This document shows, piece by piece, positions 34,397 through 43,701 of a DNA stretch of 61,932 nucleotides; position 1 is the stretch's first letter; every line of letters begins with the position of its first letter. The notes under the pieces are model-generated. The model was not told the DNA's origin and ran no database searches. It saw only the letters and a list, made by a program, of their open reading frames with translations. The stretch comes from CALKAL01 sp051846895 (GTDB lineage: Bacteria > Bacillota > Bacilli > Bacillales > Alkalibacillaceae). Position numbers and translations under genes: made by a program. The stretch is taken from the NCBI GenBank assembly GCA_051846895.1, contig JBPYCQ010000004.1, positions 1-61,932 of the forward strand, read 5' to 3'.

Positions 34397-35776
34397 TTAG
34401 TTGATTAATCTTTTCAAAACTTTTTCATGTGCATTAATCGTTTCTTGCAAATCTGAATCAGTATGAGCAATACTTAACGAATAACGATTCATCGGTTTCA
34501 TATATATGCCTTCATTTAGTAGCTCGTAGTCTATACTTTTTCTTAAATCGCTGTTAATATTGTGTAAATCTCGATAATTTCTAATTGTTTTATTAGACAG
34601 AATGATATTAAAAATACTTCCCATACCTACTGTTTGCATATCAATTGAATAAGACTTATATAATATTTCAAGTTCATTCCGTAGACGCTCTGTTCTTCTA
34701 ATCAAATCTTGCATAACTCCATCTTCTTCAAGCACTTCAATTGTAGCAAGCCCCGCTGCTAAGACGACAGGGTGTCCATTATAAGTCCCACTATGAAACA
34801 TCATATCATCTTTTCCATCACGCTTCACATGAGCGGTTAAAATATCCCGACCGTACTCCGGGGACATCATTTCCATGATTTCCTTTTTACCACCAACTGC
34901 CCCAACAGGAAAGCCACCACCTAATACTTTTCCTAAAGCCGTAAGATCAGGCTCAACATGATAAATAGATTGAACGCCACCTACAGTTATTCTAAACCCT
35001 GTTTTTACTTCATCAAAGATTAATAATATACCTAGTTCTTCAGTTAATTTTCTTAACCCATACATAAACTCACCTGTTGCTGGAATAAATCCACCTTGAA
35101 CAGGTTCTAAAATGACTGCGGCCAACTCATCTTTATTAGCACGTAATATTTTTTCTGTATTATTTAAATCGTTAAAAGGTAAAACGACTGTATGCTCAAG
35201 GTCGTATTTAGAAATCCCTTTAGATTCAGGAACAGCATTTGGCATCACATCAGTTCCTGCCTTGTCAATGTCTGGATTGACACTGACTAGCATTTCATCA
35301 TATCCACCATGATAATGTCCTTCGAATTTCGCTACTTTTTCCTTGCCTGTAAAAGCTTTCGCAAGCCGTATACTTAAAAGAGTTGCCTCTAACCCTGAAT
35401 TCGTAAAGCGGACTTGATCAATACTCGGAAATAATTCGACTAGTTTTTTTGCCATGTTTAATTCTAATTGGTGCGGCGTGCCAAAAATAAAAGTCCCAGA
35501 ATCATTAATTTGTTTATTTATTGCTTCCTTCACACGTGGATGTCCGTGCCCTAACGCTAAAGCGCCATAGCATAATAAATAATCAATATATTCGTTTTCA
35601 TCAACATCAATAAGCTTACTGCCTGTCGCATATTTCATGACAATCGGATGTGGTTCAAAGTGCTTAATATTCGCAGTAACCCCTCCAGGAATAACCTCCT
35701 TCGCCTCATGATAAGCAGTATAGGACCCTTTAATTTTTTGTAGCAAATGGCCATTATCAACAATCTGACTTTGCAT
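34397..35776 (-). CDS. Class III aminotransferase, glutamate-1-semialdehyde aminomutase-like
   Basis: 459-residue PLP enzyme of the aspartate aminotransferase family class III. The N-terminal IPGGVTANIKHFEPHP and the PLP-lysine region ALGKVLGGGFPVGAVGG (Lys in LGK) resemble HemL-type proteins, and IFDEVKTGFRI contains the PLP-binding Asp. It is unlikely to be the haem-pathway enzyme: it is paired with an RpiR regulator rather than hem genes, and it carries a family-atypical insert around HVKRDGKDDMMFH. A longer frame opens at 35812, but AAAGGTGAG fits the ATG at 35776. Substrate unknown. Confidence 0.85.
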   Translation of the reverse strand: MQSQIVDNGHLLQKIKGSYTAYHEAKEVIPGGVTANIKHFEPHPIVMKYATGSKLIDVDENEYIDYLLCYGALALGHGHPRVKEAINKQINDSGTFIFGTPHQLELNMAKKLVELFPSIDQVRFTNSGLEATLLSIRLAKAFTGKEKVAKFEGHYHGGYDEMLVSVNPDIDKAGTDVMPNAVPESKGISKYDLEHTVVLPFNDLNNTEKILRANKDELAAVILEPVQGGFIPATGEFMYGLRKLTEELGILLIFDEVKTGFRITVGGVQSIYHVEPDLTALGKVLGGGFPVGAVGGKKEIMEMMSPEYGRDILTAHVKRDGKDDMMFHSGTYNGHPVVLAAGLATIEVLEEDGVMQDLIRRTERLRNELEILYKSYSIDMQTVGMGSIFNIILSNKTIRNYRDLHNINSDLRKSIDYELLNEGIYMKPMNRYSLSIAHTDSDLQETINAHEKVLKRLIN

Positions 35777-35801
35777 TTTTCTCACCTTTCGCGAAATGTT
35801 T

Positions 35802-35899
35802 ATTTCATACAATTATATATATGATTATTTTATTTCATTTAAAACCCCTTTGCAACAAAAATTTCATAATGGGCTATTTTATGCCTACTTTAATTTCAT
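35802..35899. promoter_or_regulatory. Four regularly spaced ATTTCAT sites upstream of the aminotransferase-RpiR operon
   Basis: ATTTCAT occurs at 35802, 35832, 35861 and 35893, spaced 30, 29 and 32 bp (about three helical turns). The first forms an inverted pair GAAAT-4-ATTTC (35793-35806). Position and regular phasing suggest cooperative binding, plausibly of the cotranscribed RpiR-type regulator. Confidence 0.5.
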
Positions 35900-35907
35900 A
35901 TGAATGT

Positions 35908-35929
35908 GAAAAGTAGAAATTTACTTTTC
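35908..35929. promoter_or_regulatory. Inverted repeat between aminotransferase and maf genes
   Basis: Perfect arms GAAAAGTA / TACTTTTC separated by 6 bp, in the divergent promoter gap. Candidate operator. Confidence 0.4.
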
Positions 35930-35982
35930 CTTGCTTTATTCTAAAACCAAGAATGCCAATGAGGTATTAAGGAGGACGTTTG

Positions 35983-36567
35983 ATGCAGAAACAATTAATC
36001 TTAGCTTCATCTTCACCTAGAAGGCAGGAACTTTTAAAACAAGTGAATATCCCTTTTACAATTAGAAAACCTGAAGTTGATGAATCACAGATTATAACGG
36101 AAAATCCTGTTGAAAAGGTGACACAACTCGCACTATTAAAAGGAAGAACGGTTCCGATTGAACATGAACGGGAAGTCATCCTTGCTTCAGACACTGTCGT
36201 TGCATTTAATCATAAAATTTATGAAAAACCGAAAACTAAACAAGACGCTTACGAAATGATTTCTTCTTTAAGCGGAACGACACATGACGTCTTAACTGGT
36301 GTGATGATTCGTTCAGAGGAAGATGAAACTGTTTTTGTAGAAAAAACTGAAGTAGAATTTTGGCCATTAACAGAGGATGAAATCATGTGGTATGTTTCTA
36401 CAAATGATCCTTATGACAAGGCTGGGGGGTACGGCATCCAAAGCTTAGGGTCGATGTTGGTCAAACAAATTATTGGCGACTATTTCACGGTCATGGGACT
36501 CCCAATATCACGAGTTGTTCGAGAGCTGCGACACTTTTCAATTTTTCCTAATTCAAATGAACAGTAA
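35983..36567 (+). CDS. maf: Maf family nucleotide pyrophosphatase
   Basis: 194-residue Maf/YhdE protein, a nucleoside triphosphate pyrophosphatase acting on dTTP/UTP or modified nucleotides. Motifs: LASSSPRRQELL at the N-terminus, DTVVAFN (catalytic Asp) and DKAGGYGIQ. AAGGAGG is spaced for the ATG at 35983; a TTG three bases earlier is ignored. In Bacillus maf sits near division genes; here it is followed 20 bp later by a CoA transferase gene. Confidence 0.93.
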   Translation: MQKQLILASSSPRRQELLKQVNIPFTIRKPEVDESQIITENPVEKVTQLALLKGRTVPIEHEREVILASDTVVAFNHKIYEKPKTKQDAYEMISSLSGTTHDVLTGVMIRSEEDETVFVEKTEVEFWPLTEDEIMWYVSTNDPYDKAGGYGIQSLGSMLVKQIIGDYFTVMGLPISRVVRELRHFSIFPNSNEQ

Positions 36568-36587
36568 AAAAGAAAGGATATACATCT

Positions 36588-37865
36588 ATGAGTTTAATCG
36601 AAAAAGAAAAATCATTATCTGAAATTTTATCACTTATAGCTGAGCATGAAGATGCCATTGTTTCAATGGGGAACGGAGAACCTGATTATATTTTATCTGC
36701 AATAGATGAAAACCCAGACGTTTTCAATTCGTTAAAAATACATCAGCTACTAGAAATTAAAGATCGTAAATATATTAATGGTGAATTCCCTAATATACGA
36801 TACATTTCGTATTTTTTAAGCCAGTATTCACGTAAAGCATTTTTAAAAGGGCAATGTGATTTAGTTCCAAACCATTTTCATCAAGTGCCAAAGTTGTTAG
36901 AAGAAGTGACTAATCAACCTATCGTTCTCTGCCAAGCTTCTCCTATAGATGAGAATGGTTATTTTTCATTAGGAACTGAAGCTGAATATACGGCTTATTT
37001 CATAGGTAAAGCACCGTTTATTTTGCAAGTCAATGAACATATGCCTAGAACTAATGGTGTGAACAAAATTCATGTTAATGATGTAGCTGGTTTCATCCAG
37101 CATAACCAACCACTATTCGAGCTAAAAGAAACACCTATTAAAGATATTGATATGAAAATTGCTGAGTATGTGGCTGAAAGAATTGACGATGGATCAACAC
37201 TGCAAGTTGGCATAGGTGGTGTTCCGAACGCTGTGATCAGCTTGTTAAAAAACCATCGAAATTTAGGAATTCACACCGAAATGCTAACAGAAGGCTGTTA
37301 TGAATTGTTTGAGAGAGGCGTAATTACTGGTAACCAGAAGAAAACTTATCAAGAAAAAATGGTCGCAACTTTTGCTCTAGGTTCACAAAGACTATATAAC
37401 TTTATGAATGAAAATAAACATATTGAAATGCTTACCGTTGATCAAGTTAATGATCCAAATAATATTGGAAAAGAAGATAAAATGGTCATAATCAATGCAT
37501 CGACAGAAATAGACTTCTACGGGCAATGCGCATCAGAAACGGTTGCAGGAAAATATTATAGCTCAACAGGTGGACAAGCTGATTTTGGCGCAGGTGTTCG
37601 TCTTGCTAAAAACGGCAAAGGATTCATTTGTTTATACTCAACTACTAAAAATGATACAGTTTCAAAAATCAAACCAACGCTCACACCTGGTTCAGTCGTC
37701 ACAACATCTAAAAATGATGTAGACTATGTTGTGACAGAATACGGTATAGCCCAGCTAAAAGGAAAATCAATTCGCGAGCGAACACTTTCCCTAATTAACA
37801 TCGCCCATCCTAAATTTAGAGATGAACTTACTTTTGAGGCAAAGAAAATGGGGTTTTTAATTTAA
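36588..37865 (+). CDS. Acetyl-CoA hydrolase / 4-hydroxybutyrate CoA-transferase family protein
   Basis: 425-residue CoA transferase of the Cat1/AbfT family. The N-terminal half has LCQASPIDENGYFSLG; the C-terminal half contains INASTEIDFYGQCASE with the Glu expected to carry the CoA thioester, then GGQADFGAGVRLAKNGKGF. It exchanges CoA between acetyl-CoA and a short acyl acid such as 4-hydroxybutyrate, or hydrolyses acetyl-CoA; the acceptor cannot be told. AGAAAGGA precedes the ATG. The stop lies 11 bp before a GC-rich repeat array. Confidence 0.88.
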   Translation: MSLIEKEKSLSEILSLIAEHEDAIVSMGNGEPDYILSAIDENPDVFNSLKIHQLLEIKDRKYINGEFPNIRYISYFLSQYSRKAFLKGQCDLVPNHFHQVPKLLEEVTNQPIVLCQASPIDENGYFSLGTEAEYTAYFIGKAPFILQVNEHMPRTNGVNKIHVNDVAGFIQHNQPLFELKETPIKDIDMKIAEYVAERIDDGSTLQVGIGGVPNAVISLLKNHRNLGIHTEMLTEGCYELFERGVITGNQKKTYQEKMVATFALGSQRLYNFMNENKHIEMLTVDQVNDPNNIGKEDKMVIINASTEIDFYGQCASETVAGKYYSSTGGQADFGAGVRLAKNGKGFICLYSTTKNDTVSKIKPTLTPGSVVTTSKNDVDYVVTEYGIAQLKGKSIRERTLSLINIAHPKFRDELTFEAKKMGFLI

Positions 37866-37876
37866 GGAGTAAGCTG

Positions 37877-38079
37877 GGGGTGCGACGGCCGAAGTTGGGC
37901 GCGTGACGGTCGAAGTTGAGTGCGCGACGGTCGAAGTTGGGCGCGTGACGGTCGGAGTTCTGCGCACGACGGCCGAAGTTCGGCGTGCGACGGCCGAAGT
38001 TGAGCGCGCGACGGCCGAAGTTGGGCGCGTGACGGCCGAAGTTCGGCGCACGACGGTCGAAGTTCTGCACGCGCCGATA
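37877..38079. repeat. 21-bp tandem repeat array C, GC-rich (9 units)
   Basis: About nine 21-bp units with a 14-bp core YGACGGYCGAAGTT and a 7-base variable part (GGGCGCG, GAGTGCG, CTGCGCA, CGGCGTG, GAGCGCG, CGGCGCA, CTGCACG). Units are about two thirds GC in an otherwise AT-rich region. It fills the gap between convergent genes and runs to within 8 bp of the DHHW stop. All reading frames stay open for 70-85 codons on both strands because of the period, so those frames are not evidence of genes. Confidence 0.96.
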
Positions 38080-38086
38080 TGTTCAA

Positions 38087-39211
38087 CTACCTCGCACCAT
38101 AAGTTAACCAAACTAAATGATTATCTGAAGTGAAGTTGGAAACATTGTATAAAAATAAAACAGTCGACAACTCATGCTCTTGGACATACTCATTAACATT
38201 TTGATGAAAATATCTTAAGTCCACTACATGAATTTCTTCAAAATGATGAACTAAAAAAGGTATAAATACATGGGCGTATGAGTCTTTAATAACTGCAATT
38301 TTCTTACCATTTTTAACGGATGTATTTATTTTAACTAAGCTATGATTGCCATCAAGGAAATAGCTATATTTATCTTTTTTATTAAGATACTCAGAGTTGT
38401 ATAAAGTATCAGCTTGTTCTTTTGACTCATAGGTTACTTTGACGTCAACGTTATTCTTTGAAATGAATTGTTCTATAGTATCAGGTTCCAATAAGAAGTC
38501 ATTAACTTTAGAATAATATGTTCCGAAAAAATTATTAGAAATCATTTGTTTATCAAATTCTTCTATTTCTAGAGGCTCAAACCCCATCGCTTTAGCTACT
38601 TCCAAATAAGCATAATAAGCTCCACGCATCGTCCAATGGTGATCTGTCTTAAAATAAATGGACTCATCTTTTTTATTTAATAATGACTCATAACTTTCAA
38701 CATAAGTTATTGAATCGCTAAGTGTTGACTCGACCAAACTTAATGCTTCCAGTTGAGAATCCGTCGGCGAGAAATCTGGTAAATATTCCGGATATATACT
38801 AATTGAATTCGGCACTAATAGTAGATAGGAACTTACATTTTTCTGCGAATCAGCAAAATTATTGATGTAGTTAATGTTTTTTATGATTGTATCTTCATGT
38901 AAATCATATTTTTCTAGTAGATAGCCATGGTCAGAAAAATAGATGCCGTTATTTTCTTGTTTACCCAACGCCTTCTCTGTCACTGTCTTTGTCGCTAACC
39001 AAAAAGGTTTGGCAAAAAATTGGTCTGTCACGTATGTTTCAAATTGCTCGGTGTACTTTCCAGAGAAATATTTCTCCAATGAAAAAGAAGGATAACTCGC
39101 TAACATACGGTTCTCATGTTCGGAGAAAGATTCATCTTTCACAACTACATGAAGAATTCCAAGACCATAAATAAAACTTAAAAATATAATGATGATGGCC
39201 TTATTTTTCAT
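38087..39211 (-). CDS. DHHW-family protein (AlgJ/AlgX-like acyl transfer partner)
   Basis: 374 residues. An N-terminal signal-anchor helix (residues 4-24) is followed by ENRMLASYPSFS, typical of the DHHW/ALGX family, and the name-giving motif TDHHWTMRGAYYAY near residue 195. These SGNH-like extracytoplasmic proteins work with an MBOAT protein to O-acetylate surface polysaccharides. AGGAGTGG precedes the ATG. The gene starts 24 bp after the MBOAT gene and ends against the GC-rich repeat array. The acylated polymer is unknown. Confidence 0.9.
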   Translation of the reverse strand: MKNKAIIIIFLSFIYGLGILHVVVKDESFSEHENRMLASYPSFSLEKYFSGKYTEQFETYVTDQFFAKPFWLATKTVTEKALGKQENNGIYFSDHGYLLEKYDLHEDTIIKNINYINNFADSQKNVSSYLLLVPNSISIYPEYLPDFSPTDSQLEALSLVESTLSDSITYVESYESLLNKKDESIYFKTDHHWTMRGAYYAYLEVAKAMGFEPLEIEEFDKQMISNNFFGTYYSKVNDFLLEPDTIEQFISKNNVDVKVTYESKEQADTLYNSEYLNKKDKYSYFLDGNHSLVKINTSVKNGKKIAVIKDSYAHVFIPFLVHHFEEIHVVDLRYFHQNVNEYVQEHELSTVLFLYNVSNFTSDNHLVWLTYGAR

Positions 39212-39235
39212 GACTAACCACTCCTTTCAAAAATA

Positions 39236-40621
39236 TTAGAATCGGAAATATAAAAACGGATTAAACGATTCATCAACTAAATAAGCCGTTACTAAAAATA
39301 AAATGATGATATAGCACATCACTTTTATAAACTCGAATGAACGATGATGAACTACTTTTAACACCGGTGTCGATAAAATGGATGTAACAATGATTAATAT
39401 CGCGTTTGTATACAATAAATAAATGGTAAAGTCATCCACCCAAGTTCCACTAAAGTTAAACATCGCCTGAAAATATTCAGCAATGCTAGATAAATCTTCG
39501 TGGACAAAAAATACCCAGCTTATGACAATGACAAACAATAAATACATATGTGGAATAACGGTCGGAAGCTTTACCAATACATTTTTCAAACCAGCTCGCT
39601 CCAACATAATTAATGTCCCGAAATATAAGCCCCATAATATGAAGTTCCAGCTGGCTCCATGCCAAAGACCTGTTAAGCCCCAGACAATAAATAAATTTCT
39701 GTATAGCTTCCATTTCCCTACTCTTGAGCCACCGAGAGGAATGTATACATAATCGCGGAACCATGCTCCTAAACTGATGTGCCATCTTCGCCAAAATTCA
39801 CTTACACTTTTAGAGACATATGGATAGTTAAAGTTCATAGGGAATTCAAAGCCGAACATTTTTCCAAGACCAATCGCCATATCTGAATAGCCACTAAAAT
39901 CAAAGTATATTTGAAAACCGAAAGCAATCATACCGAGCCAAGCCGCAACGACTGTCAATTCACTTACAGGCTGACTTTGAATTTGATCATACAATAACCC
40001 AATATTATTGGCGATGAGCACTTTTTTTCCGAGTCCGATAATAAATAGTTGAACACCTTCAGCAAACTGGTCCGTATTCCAACGTCGACGGTTAAGTGAT
40101 TGTTCAATCGCCTGATACCGCACAATCGGACCAGCAATTAATTGCGGAAATAGGGACACATACATCATCAGTGTGACTGGATTTCGTTGTGCACTAACTT
40201 CACCGCGGTAAACATCAATAATATAAGAAATCGTTTGGAATGTGTAAAAAGAAATTCCGATTGGTAAAGGCAAATCTAGCAGTTCAAAATTCGTCTGTAG
40301 CACCGTGTTTACATTTTCAATTAAAAAATCAGCATACTTAAAAAATGAAAGTAAGCCAATGTTTATGACGATGGATGAAACCAGTGCTAACTTTGCTTTC
40401 CATTTTGCTTTAATTAAATGCTTTGAAATAATTAGGCCATGAACATAATCGGAAAGGGCAGAGAAAATAATGAGGCAAACATAAACAGGCTCACCCCAAG
40501 CATAAAAAATTAAACTAACAATAAGCAAAGTCCCGTTTTGTAGTTTTTTAGGACTCACATAGTATAAAGCTAGTACAATTGGTAAAAAGAAAAATAAAAA
40601 AGTTAAACTACTGAATACCAA
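39236..40621 (-). CDS. MBOAT family O-acyltransferase (AlgI/DltB-like)
   Basis: 461-residue membrane O-acyltransferase with about ten hydrophobic segments. Family motifs: LPIGISFYTFQTISYIIDVY, SEFWRRWHISLGAWFRDYVY, and the catalytic His in GLWHGASWN. The frame opens at 40657, but the TTG at 40621 follows GGAAGTG at normal spacing and yields the standard start MVFSSLTFLFFFLP, so I prefer it. Probably moves acetyl groups across the membrane to the DHHW partner encoded next. Confidence 0.92.
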   Translation of the reverse strand: MVFSSLTFLFFFLPIVLALYYVSPKKLQNGTLLIVSLIFYAWGEPVYVCLIIFSALSDYVHGLIISKHLIKAKWKAKLALVSSIVINIGLLSFFKYADFLIENVNTVLQTNFELLDLPLPIGISFYTFQTISYIIDVYRGEVSAQRNPVTLMMYVSLFPQLIAGPIVRYQAIEQSLNRRRWNTDQFAEGVQLFIIGLGKKVLIANNIGLLYDQIQSQPVSELTVVAAWLGMIAFGFQIYFDFSGYSDMAIGLGKMFGFEFPMNFNYPYVSKSVSEFWRRWHISLGAWFRDYVYIPLGGSRVGKWKLYRNLFIVWGLTGLWHGASWNFILWGLYFGTLIMLERAGLKNVLVKLPTVIPHMYLLFVIVISWVFFVHEDLSSIAEYFQAMFNFSGTWVDDFTIYLLYTNAILIIVTSILSTPVLKVVHHRSFEFIKVMCYIIILFLVTAYLVDESFNPFLYFRF

Positions 40622-40686
40622 GATGTCACTTCCTATAATTAAGGGCCGAATCACCATTCAAGATGATTGACCCTAAAAAAAGATTT

Positions 40687-41202
40687 TTATTCAAAATGAC
40701 TATCAAAAATAGCTTCGATAGACTCAGGCTCTTCATAAGTGACGTAGAGCAAGTAGTTACCATCAGTTTTAATGATGTTGTTTTTCACCTTTTCATATTG
40801 ATCAGGCAAATACATTTCCCACGTTTGTACTTGAGCTTCTTTTTGTTTTTCTAAAGCTTCCTTCAACGCTTCTACCTCTGCTTCATCCGCCGCTTCAAAT
40901 AAAATGATCAAATCAGAATTCACATTCATCATTGGAGCTAAAATAAATCCATTTTTTATTGAATCTAAATTTATTCCTAAAGTTTCTACTTGCATGTCCA
41001 CAAGCGGATCATCTGTTTCTTCTTTCAAATCAATATCTAAGTAACTGTCTAAATAACCACCTGTGTCTTCATCAACTTTATTTTTTATCTCATCGTACAT
41101 TTTGGATAAATCAACCTCTTTTGCCGCATCTGATTTATCCTGACATCCTGCCACTACCCCCATGATTAAAATCATGCTAATTAAAACCCAAACTTTTTTC
41201 AT
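40687..41202 (-). CDS. DUF4358 lipoprotein
   Basis: 171 residues. Signal peptide with lipobox VAGC, then a DUF4358 domain (ETLGINLDSIKNGFILAPMMN and AADEAEVEALKEALEKQ). DUF4358 lipoproteins are often encoded just upstream of MBOAT and DHHW genes in Firmicutes, as here, so it is probably an accessory of the O-acylation machinery. AGGAAG precedes the ATG. First gene of the three-gene operon. Confidence 0.88.
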   Translation of the reverse strand: MKKVWVLISMILIMGVVAGCQDKSDAAKEVDLSKMYDEIKNKVDEDTGGYLDSYLDIDLKEETDDPLVDMQVETLGINLDSIKNGFILAPMMNVNSDLIILFEAADEAEVEALKEALEKQKEAQVQTWEMYLPDQYEKVKNNIIKTDGNYLLYVTYEEPESIEAIFDSHFE

Positions 41203-41327
41203 TCAAAACTTCCTCTCTCTCTATTTTATGTAACAGCTATATAGTCGACGCAAGATATGAAAAGGTTACACGTTTTTAAAAAATGTTATAATAGAATGTG
41301 CGTTCTGTTAATTGGAGGTGACTTGTT

Positions 41328-41894
41328 ATGTTAAAGAATGAAGAGGATATATTAGCTTTAATAGAAAATGATAAAAAAATGATGGAGATAATTCGAGCTG
41401 CAAGTCAGTTAAACCTACCAGACTGGTGGATTTGTGCGGGTTTTGTACGCTCAAAAATATGGGATGCATTACATAGTTTTAATAAAAGAACTGAAATTCC
41501 AGATGTCGATGTCATTTATTTTGACCAAGACAAGATTGACGAAGACATAGAAAAGAGATATGAAGATCAATTAAAAGCCATCCTTCCCTATGTCCCGTGG
41601 TCGGTTAAAAATCAAGCAAGAATGCACGTCGTAAATGGCATTCCTCCGTATACTTCTTGTATGGATGCTATATCTAAATTTCCAGAAACGGCTACCGCTC
41701 TTGGAGTAAAGTTGGACAATGATGGTCATCTAGTCCTTGCTGCTCCATGGGGAATCGATGATGTCATCAATTTAGAGGTTAGACCAACACCATTTTTTAA
41801 GGAAACCGAAGAAAGGCTTCAAATTTATGAAGAACGTTTAGCAAAGAAAAACTGGCAGGAAACTTGGTATAAAATTGACGTTTTTTATATTTGA
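41328..41894 (+). CDS. Nucleotidyltransferase family protein (DUF925/PF06042 type)
   Basis: 188 residues. The nucleotidyltransferase core has CAGFVRSKIWD and PDVDVIYFD (two acidic metal ligands), then YTSCMDAISKFPETATALGVKL and APWGIDDVINLEVRPTP, typical of this family. Substrate unknown. GGAGGTGA precedes the ATG; a TATAAT box lies at 41287-41292. Monocistronic, convergent with the phosphatase gene. Confidence 0.9.
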   Translation: MLKNEEDILALIENDKKMMEIIRAASQLNLPDWWICAGFVRSKIWDALHSFNKRTEIPDVDVIYFDQDKIDEDIEKRYEDQLKAILPYVPWSVKNQARMHVVNGIPPYTSCMDAISKFPETATALGVKLDNDGHLVLAAPWGIDDVINLEVRPTPFFKETEERLQIYEERLAKKNWQETWYKIDVFYI

Positions 41895-41934
41895 GAAGAA
41901 GAATAATATTATTTGAGTTTTGTGTTTGATTAGA

Positions 41935-41963
41935 AAAAGGGACCAGAAAAAACTGGCTCTTTT
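41935..41963. terminator. Terminator between convergent genes
   Basis: AAAAGGGACCAG / CTGGCTCTTTT imperfect stem (one bulged A) with A/T tracts on both sides. Confidence 0.6.
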
Positions 41964-42561
41964 ATTCAAGGTGACTTTGATTATTCATAAACTTAACAAT
42001 ATGATCCCTCTCTCTTACTTCAAGCAAGTGAATACCTGTATCACCTGTTGGGAAAATAGTATTTGTATTCATTGGAAGTTGGAGGAATGCTCTAATAAAA
42101 TTCGAAATAAAACCACCGTGTGAAACGATAGCTATTCGTTTCCTATCCTTGTATTCATGAGTCATTCTGTAATAAGCTTTTTCTGCACGGTATCTAAACT
42201 CAAGTTCAGATTCTCCATCTTCAATTGGTATATGTATCGGTCTACCTTCTTTTGGTAATGGGTATTTAATTGCAGCTTCTTCTCTATTAAGACCTGCTAA
42301 AACGCCATTGTTATATTCCATTAACTCGGGATCCACGATTAGTGGACAAGCTGTGTTTTCTTGAAGGATCGTTGCAGTTTGATTTGCCCGTTTTAGAGGA
42401 CTCGCTAAAATTAATTCTAAAGGATAATTTCTTGCAACAAACTCTCCCATTCTCCTTGCTTGCTCCAATCCTTTTTTAGTTAATGGAAAGTCAGCCCTTC
42501 CTTCATGGACTCCTAATAAATCAGCTTCCGATTCCCCGTGTCTTATGATAAGCAGTTCCAT
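41962..42561 (-). CDS. Histidine phosphatase family protein
   Basis: 199 residues. The phosphohistidine motif is LLIIRHGESE at the N-terminus; RADFPLTKKGLEQAR, ASPLKRANQTA and the second catalytic His in IAIVSHGGFISNFIR complete the phosphoglycerate-mutase-like active site. Substrate cannot be predicted. GGGAGAG precedes the ATG. The 97-bp gap upstream holds nothing recognisable. Confidence 0.92.
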   Translation of the reverse strand: MELLIIRHGESEADLLGVHEGRADFPLTKKGLEQARRMGEFVARNYPLELILASPLKRANQTATILQENTACPLIVDPELMEYNNGVLAGLNREEAAIKYPLPKEGRPIHIPIEDGESELEFRYRAEKAYYRMTHEYKDRKRIAIVSHGGFISNFIRAFLQLPMNTNTIFPTGDTGIHLLEVRERDHIVKFMNNQSHLE

Positions 42562-42658
42562 TGTATTCTCTCCCTAGAATATTTCTGTTCAAGGACTTAC
42601 ATTATCAAACGAAAACTAAATTATCCTGAACATTGATATAGTTGAACATTCTATTATT

Positions 42659-43537
42659 TTAAATATATTCAACATTTATTTTATGTTCCTTAATAAACGA
42701 AAGAAGCTTCCTGTCTCTTTCATTAGAATGTTTTCCTAGCCAGATTAAATGTCCCCACGAATCAAGTAAACTTAAGTTAGAATGATTGATATTCTCATAA
42801 GCATAATTAGGATGTTCGATAGGAATAAAACCATCATTATTACTATGAAGAATCAATGTAGGACTTGTGATGGAATTTAAGTCTTTTACGGTAAATCCTT
42901 TAGATTGTTTAATATCAATAAGGAAACCATGCCCCGAACGCTGGCGGTTAATCATCTTTTTAAATTCAAAAACATCACTGTCATCCGTTTTCTGTTTAAG
43001 AACTTTCCTTGGAAGTGAACTAAACTGACTAGCCATCATTTTAAACACTAACTTTGGAGAAAAATTACTTAAATTACTTAGCATTCCCCAAGTAAACCTT
43101 TCAACAGATGGACGAAATATAATATGTGCCGCTTTGTACTCCATATCTTTTGGTGTCAACCATTCCTTGGTAACAGCACTTTCTAGAGTGAGACTTTTCA
43201 CTTTTTCCGGAAACGAAGAGGCAAAACATATTCCTGTTGGCCCGCCAGCCGAGATAGCAATGACATGTGCCTGTTCTACCCGAAGTTCATCAAGTAATAA
43301 CGCGTAATATTGACAAGCCTTCGCAAGACTCTCTCCTAATTCTATTGATGTTCTTCCGTACCCTGCTCTTGAGGGAGTGATTATAGAATAGCCGTTTTCT
43401 ACTAAAGCTCTGTAGCCAAATTCTTCATTACTATTTGAGTGTCCTCCGTGAAAAACAATAATAGGTTCCCCCGCCCCGACAACAGAGTACTCTATGTCTA
43501 AGCCGTTTATCGTATAGACCTTAGTTTCTCTTTCCAA
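42659..43537 (-). CDS. Alpha/beta hydrolase
   Basis: 292 residues with an alpha/beta-hydrolase fold: oxyanion region FHGGHSN, nucleophile elbow AISAGG (Ala replaces the usual first Gly), acid region HSNNDGFIP, and His in SWGHLIWLG. Starts with TTG; the ribosome site is weak. Substrate unknown. Confidence 0.85.
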   Translation of the reverse strand: MERETKVYTINGLDIEYSVVGAGEPIIVFHGGHSNSNEEFGYRALVENGYSIITPSRAGYGRTSIELGESLAKACQYYALLLDELRVEQAHVIAISAGGPTGICFASSFPEKVKSLTLESAVTKEWLTPKDMEYKAAHIIFRPSVERFTWGMLSNLSNFSPKLVFKMMASQFSSLPRKVLKQKTDDSDVFEFKKMINRQRSGHGFLIDIKQSKGFTVKDLNSITSPTLILHSNNDGFIPIEHPNYAYENINHSNLSLLDSWGHLIWLGKHSNERDRKLLSFIKEHKINVEYI

Positions 43538-43701
43538 ATTATCAACCCGCTTTACTTTTTACGCAATATTATCATAATATTACAAATAATAATAGTTGAA
43601 GAACAAATTACTTGTTTTTTTCTAGTTTACTAAATTTGATTTAATTAAAAATTTCCTTAGAAGACGTTAGAATCACCCTTTTAAAATGAAAGCCAATCAT
43701 T

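Noticed and set aside
34397..35776. Haem biosynthesis hemL
   Set aside because: Paired with an RpiR regulator, no other hem genes, and an atypical insert; only a general family call is justified.
37828..38133. Open frames of 74-84 codons through array C
   Set aside because: Same period artefact; four overlapping frames on two strands, none with a start signal.
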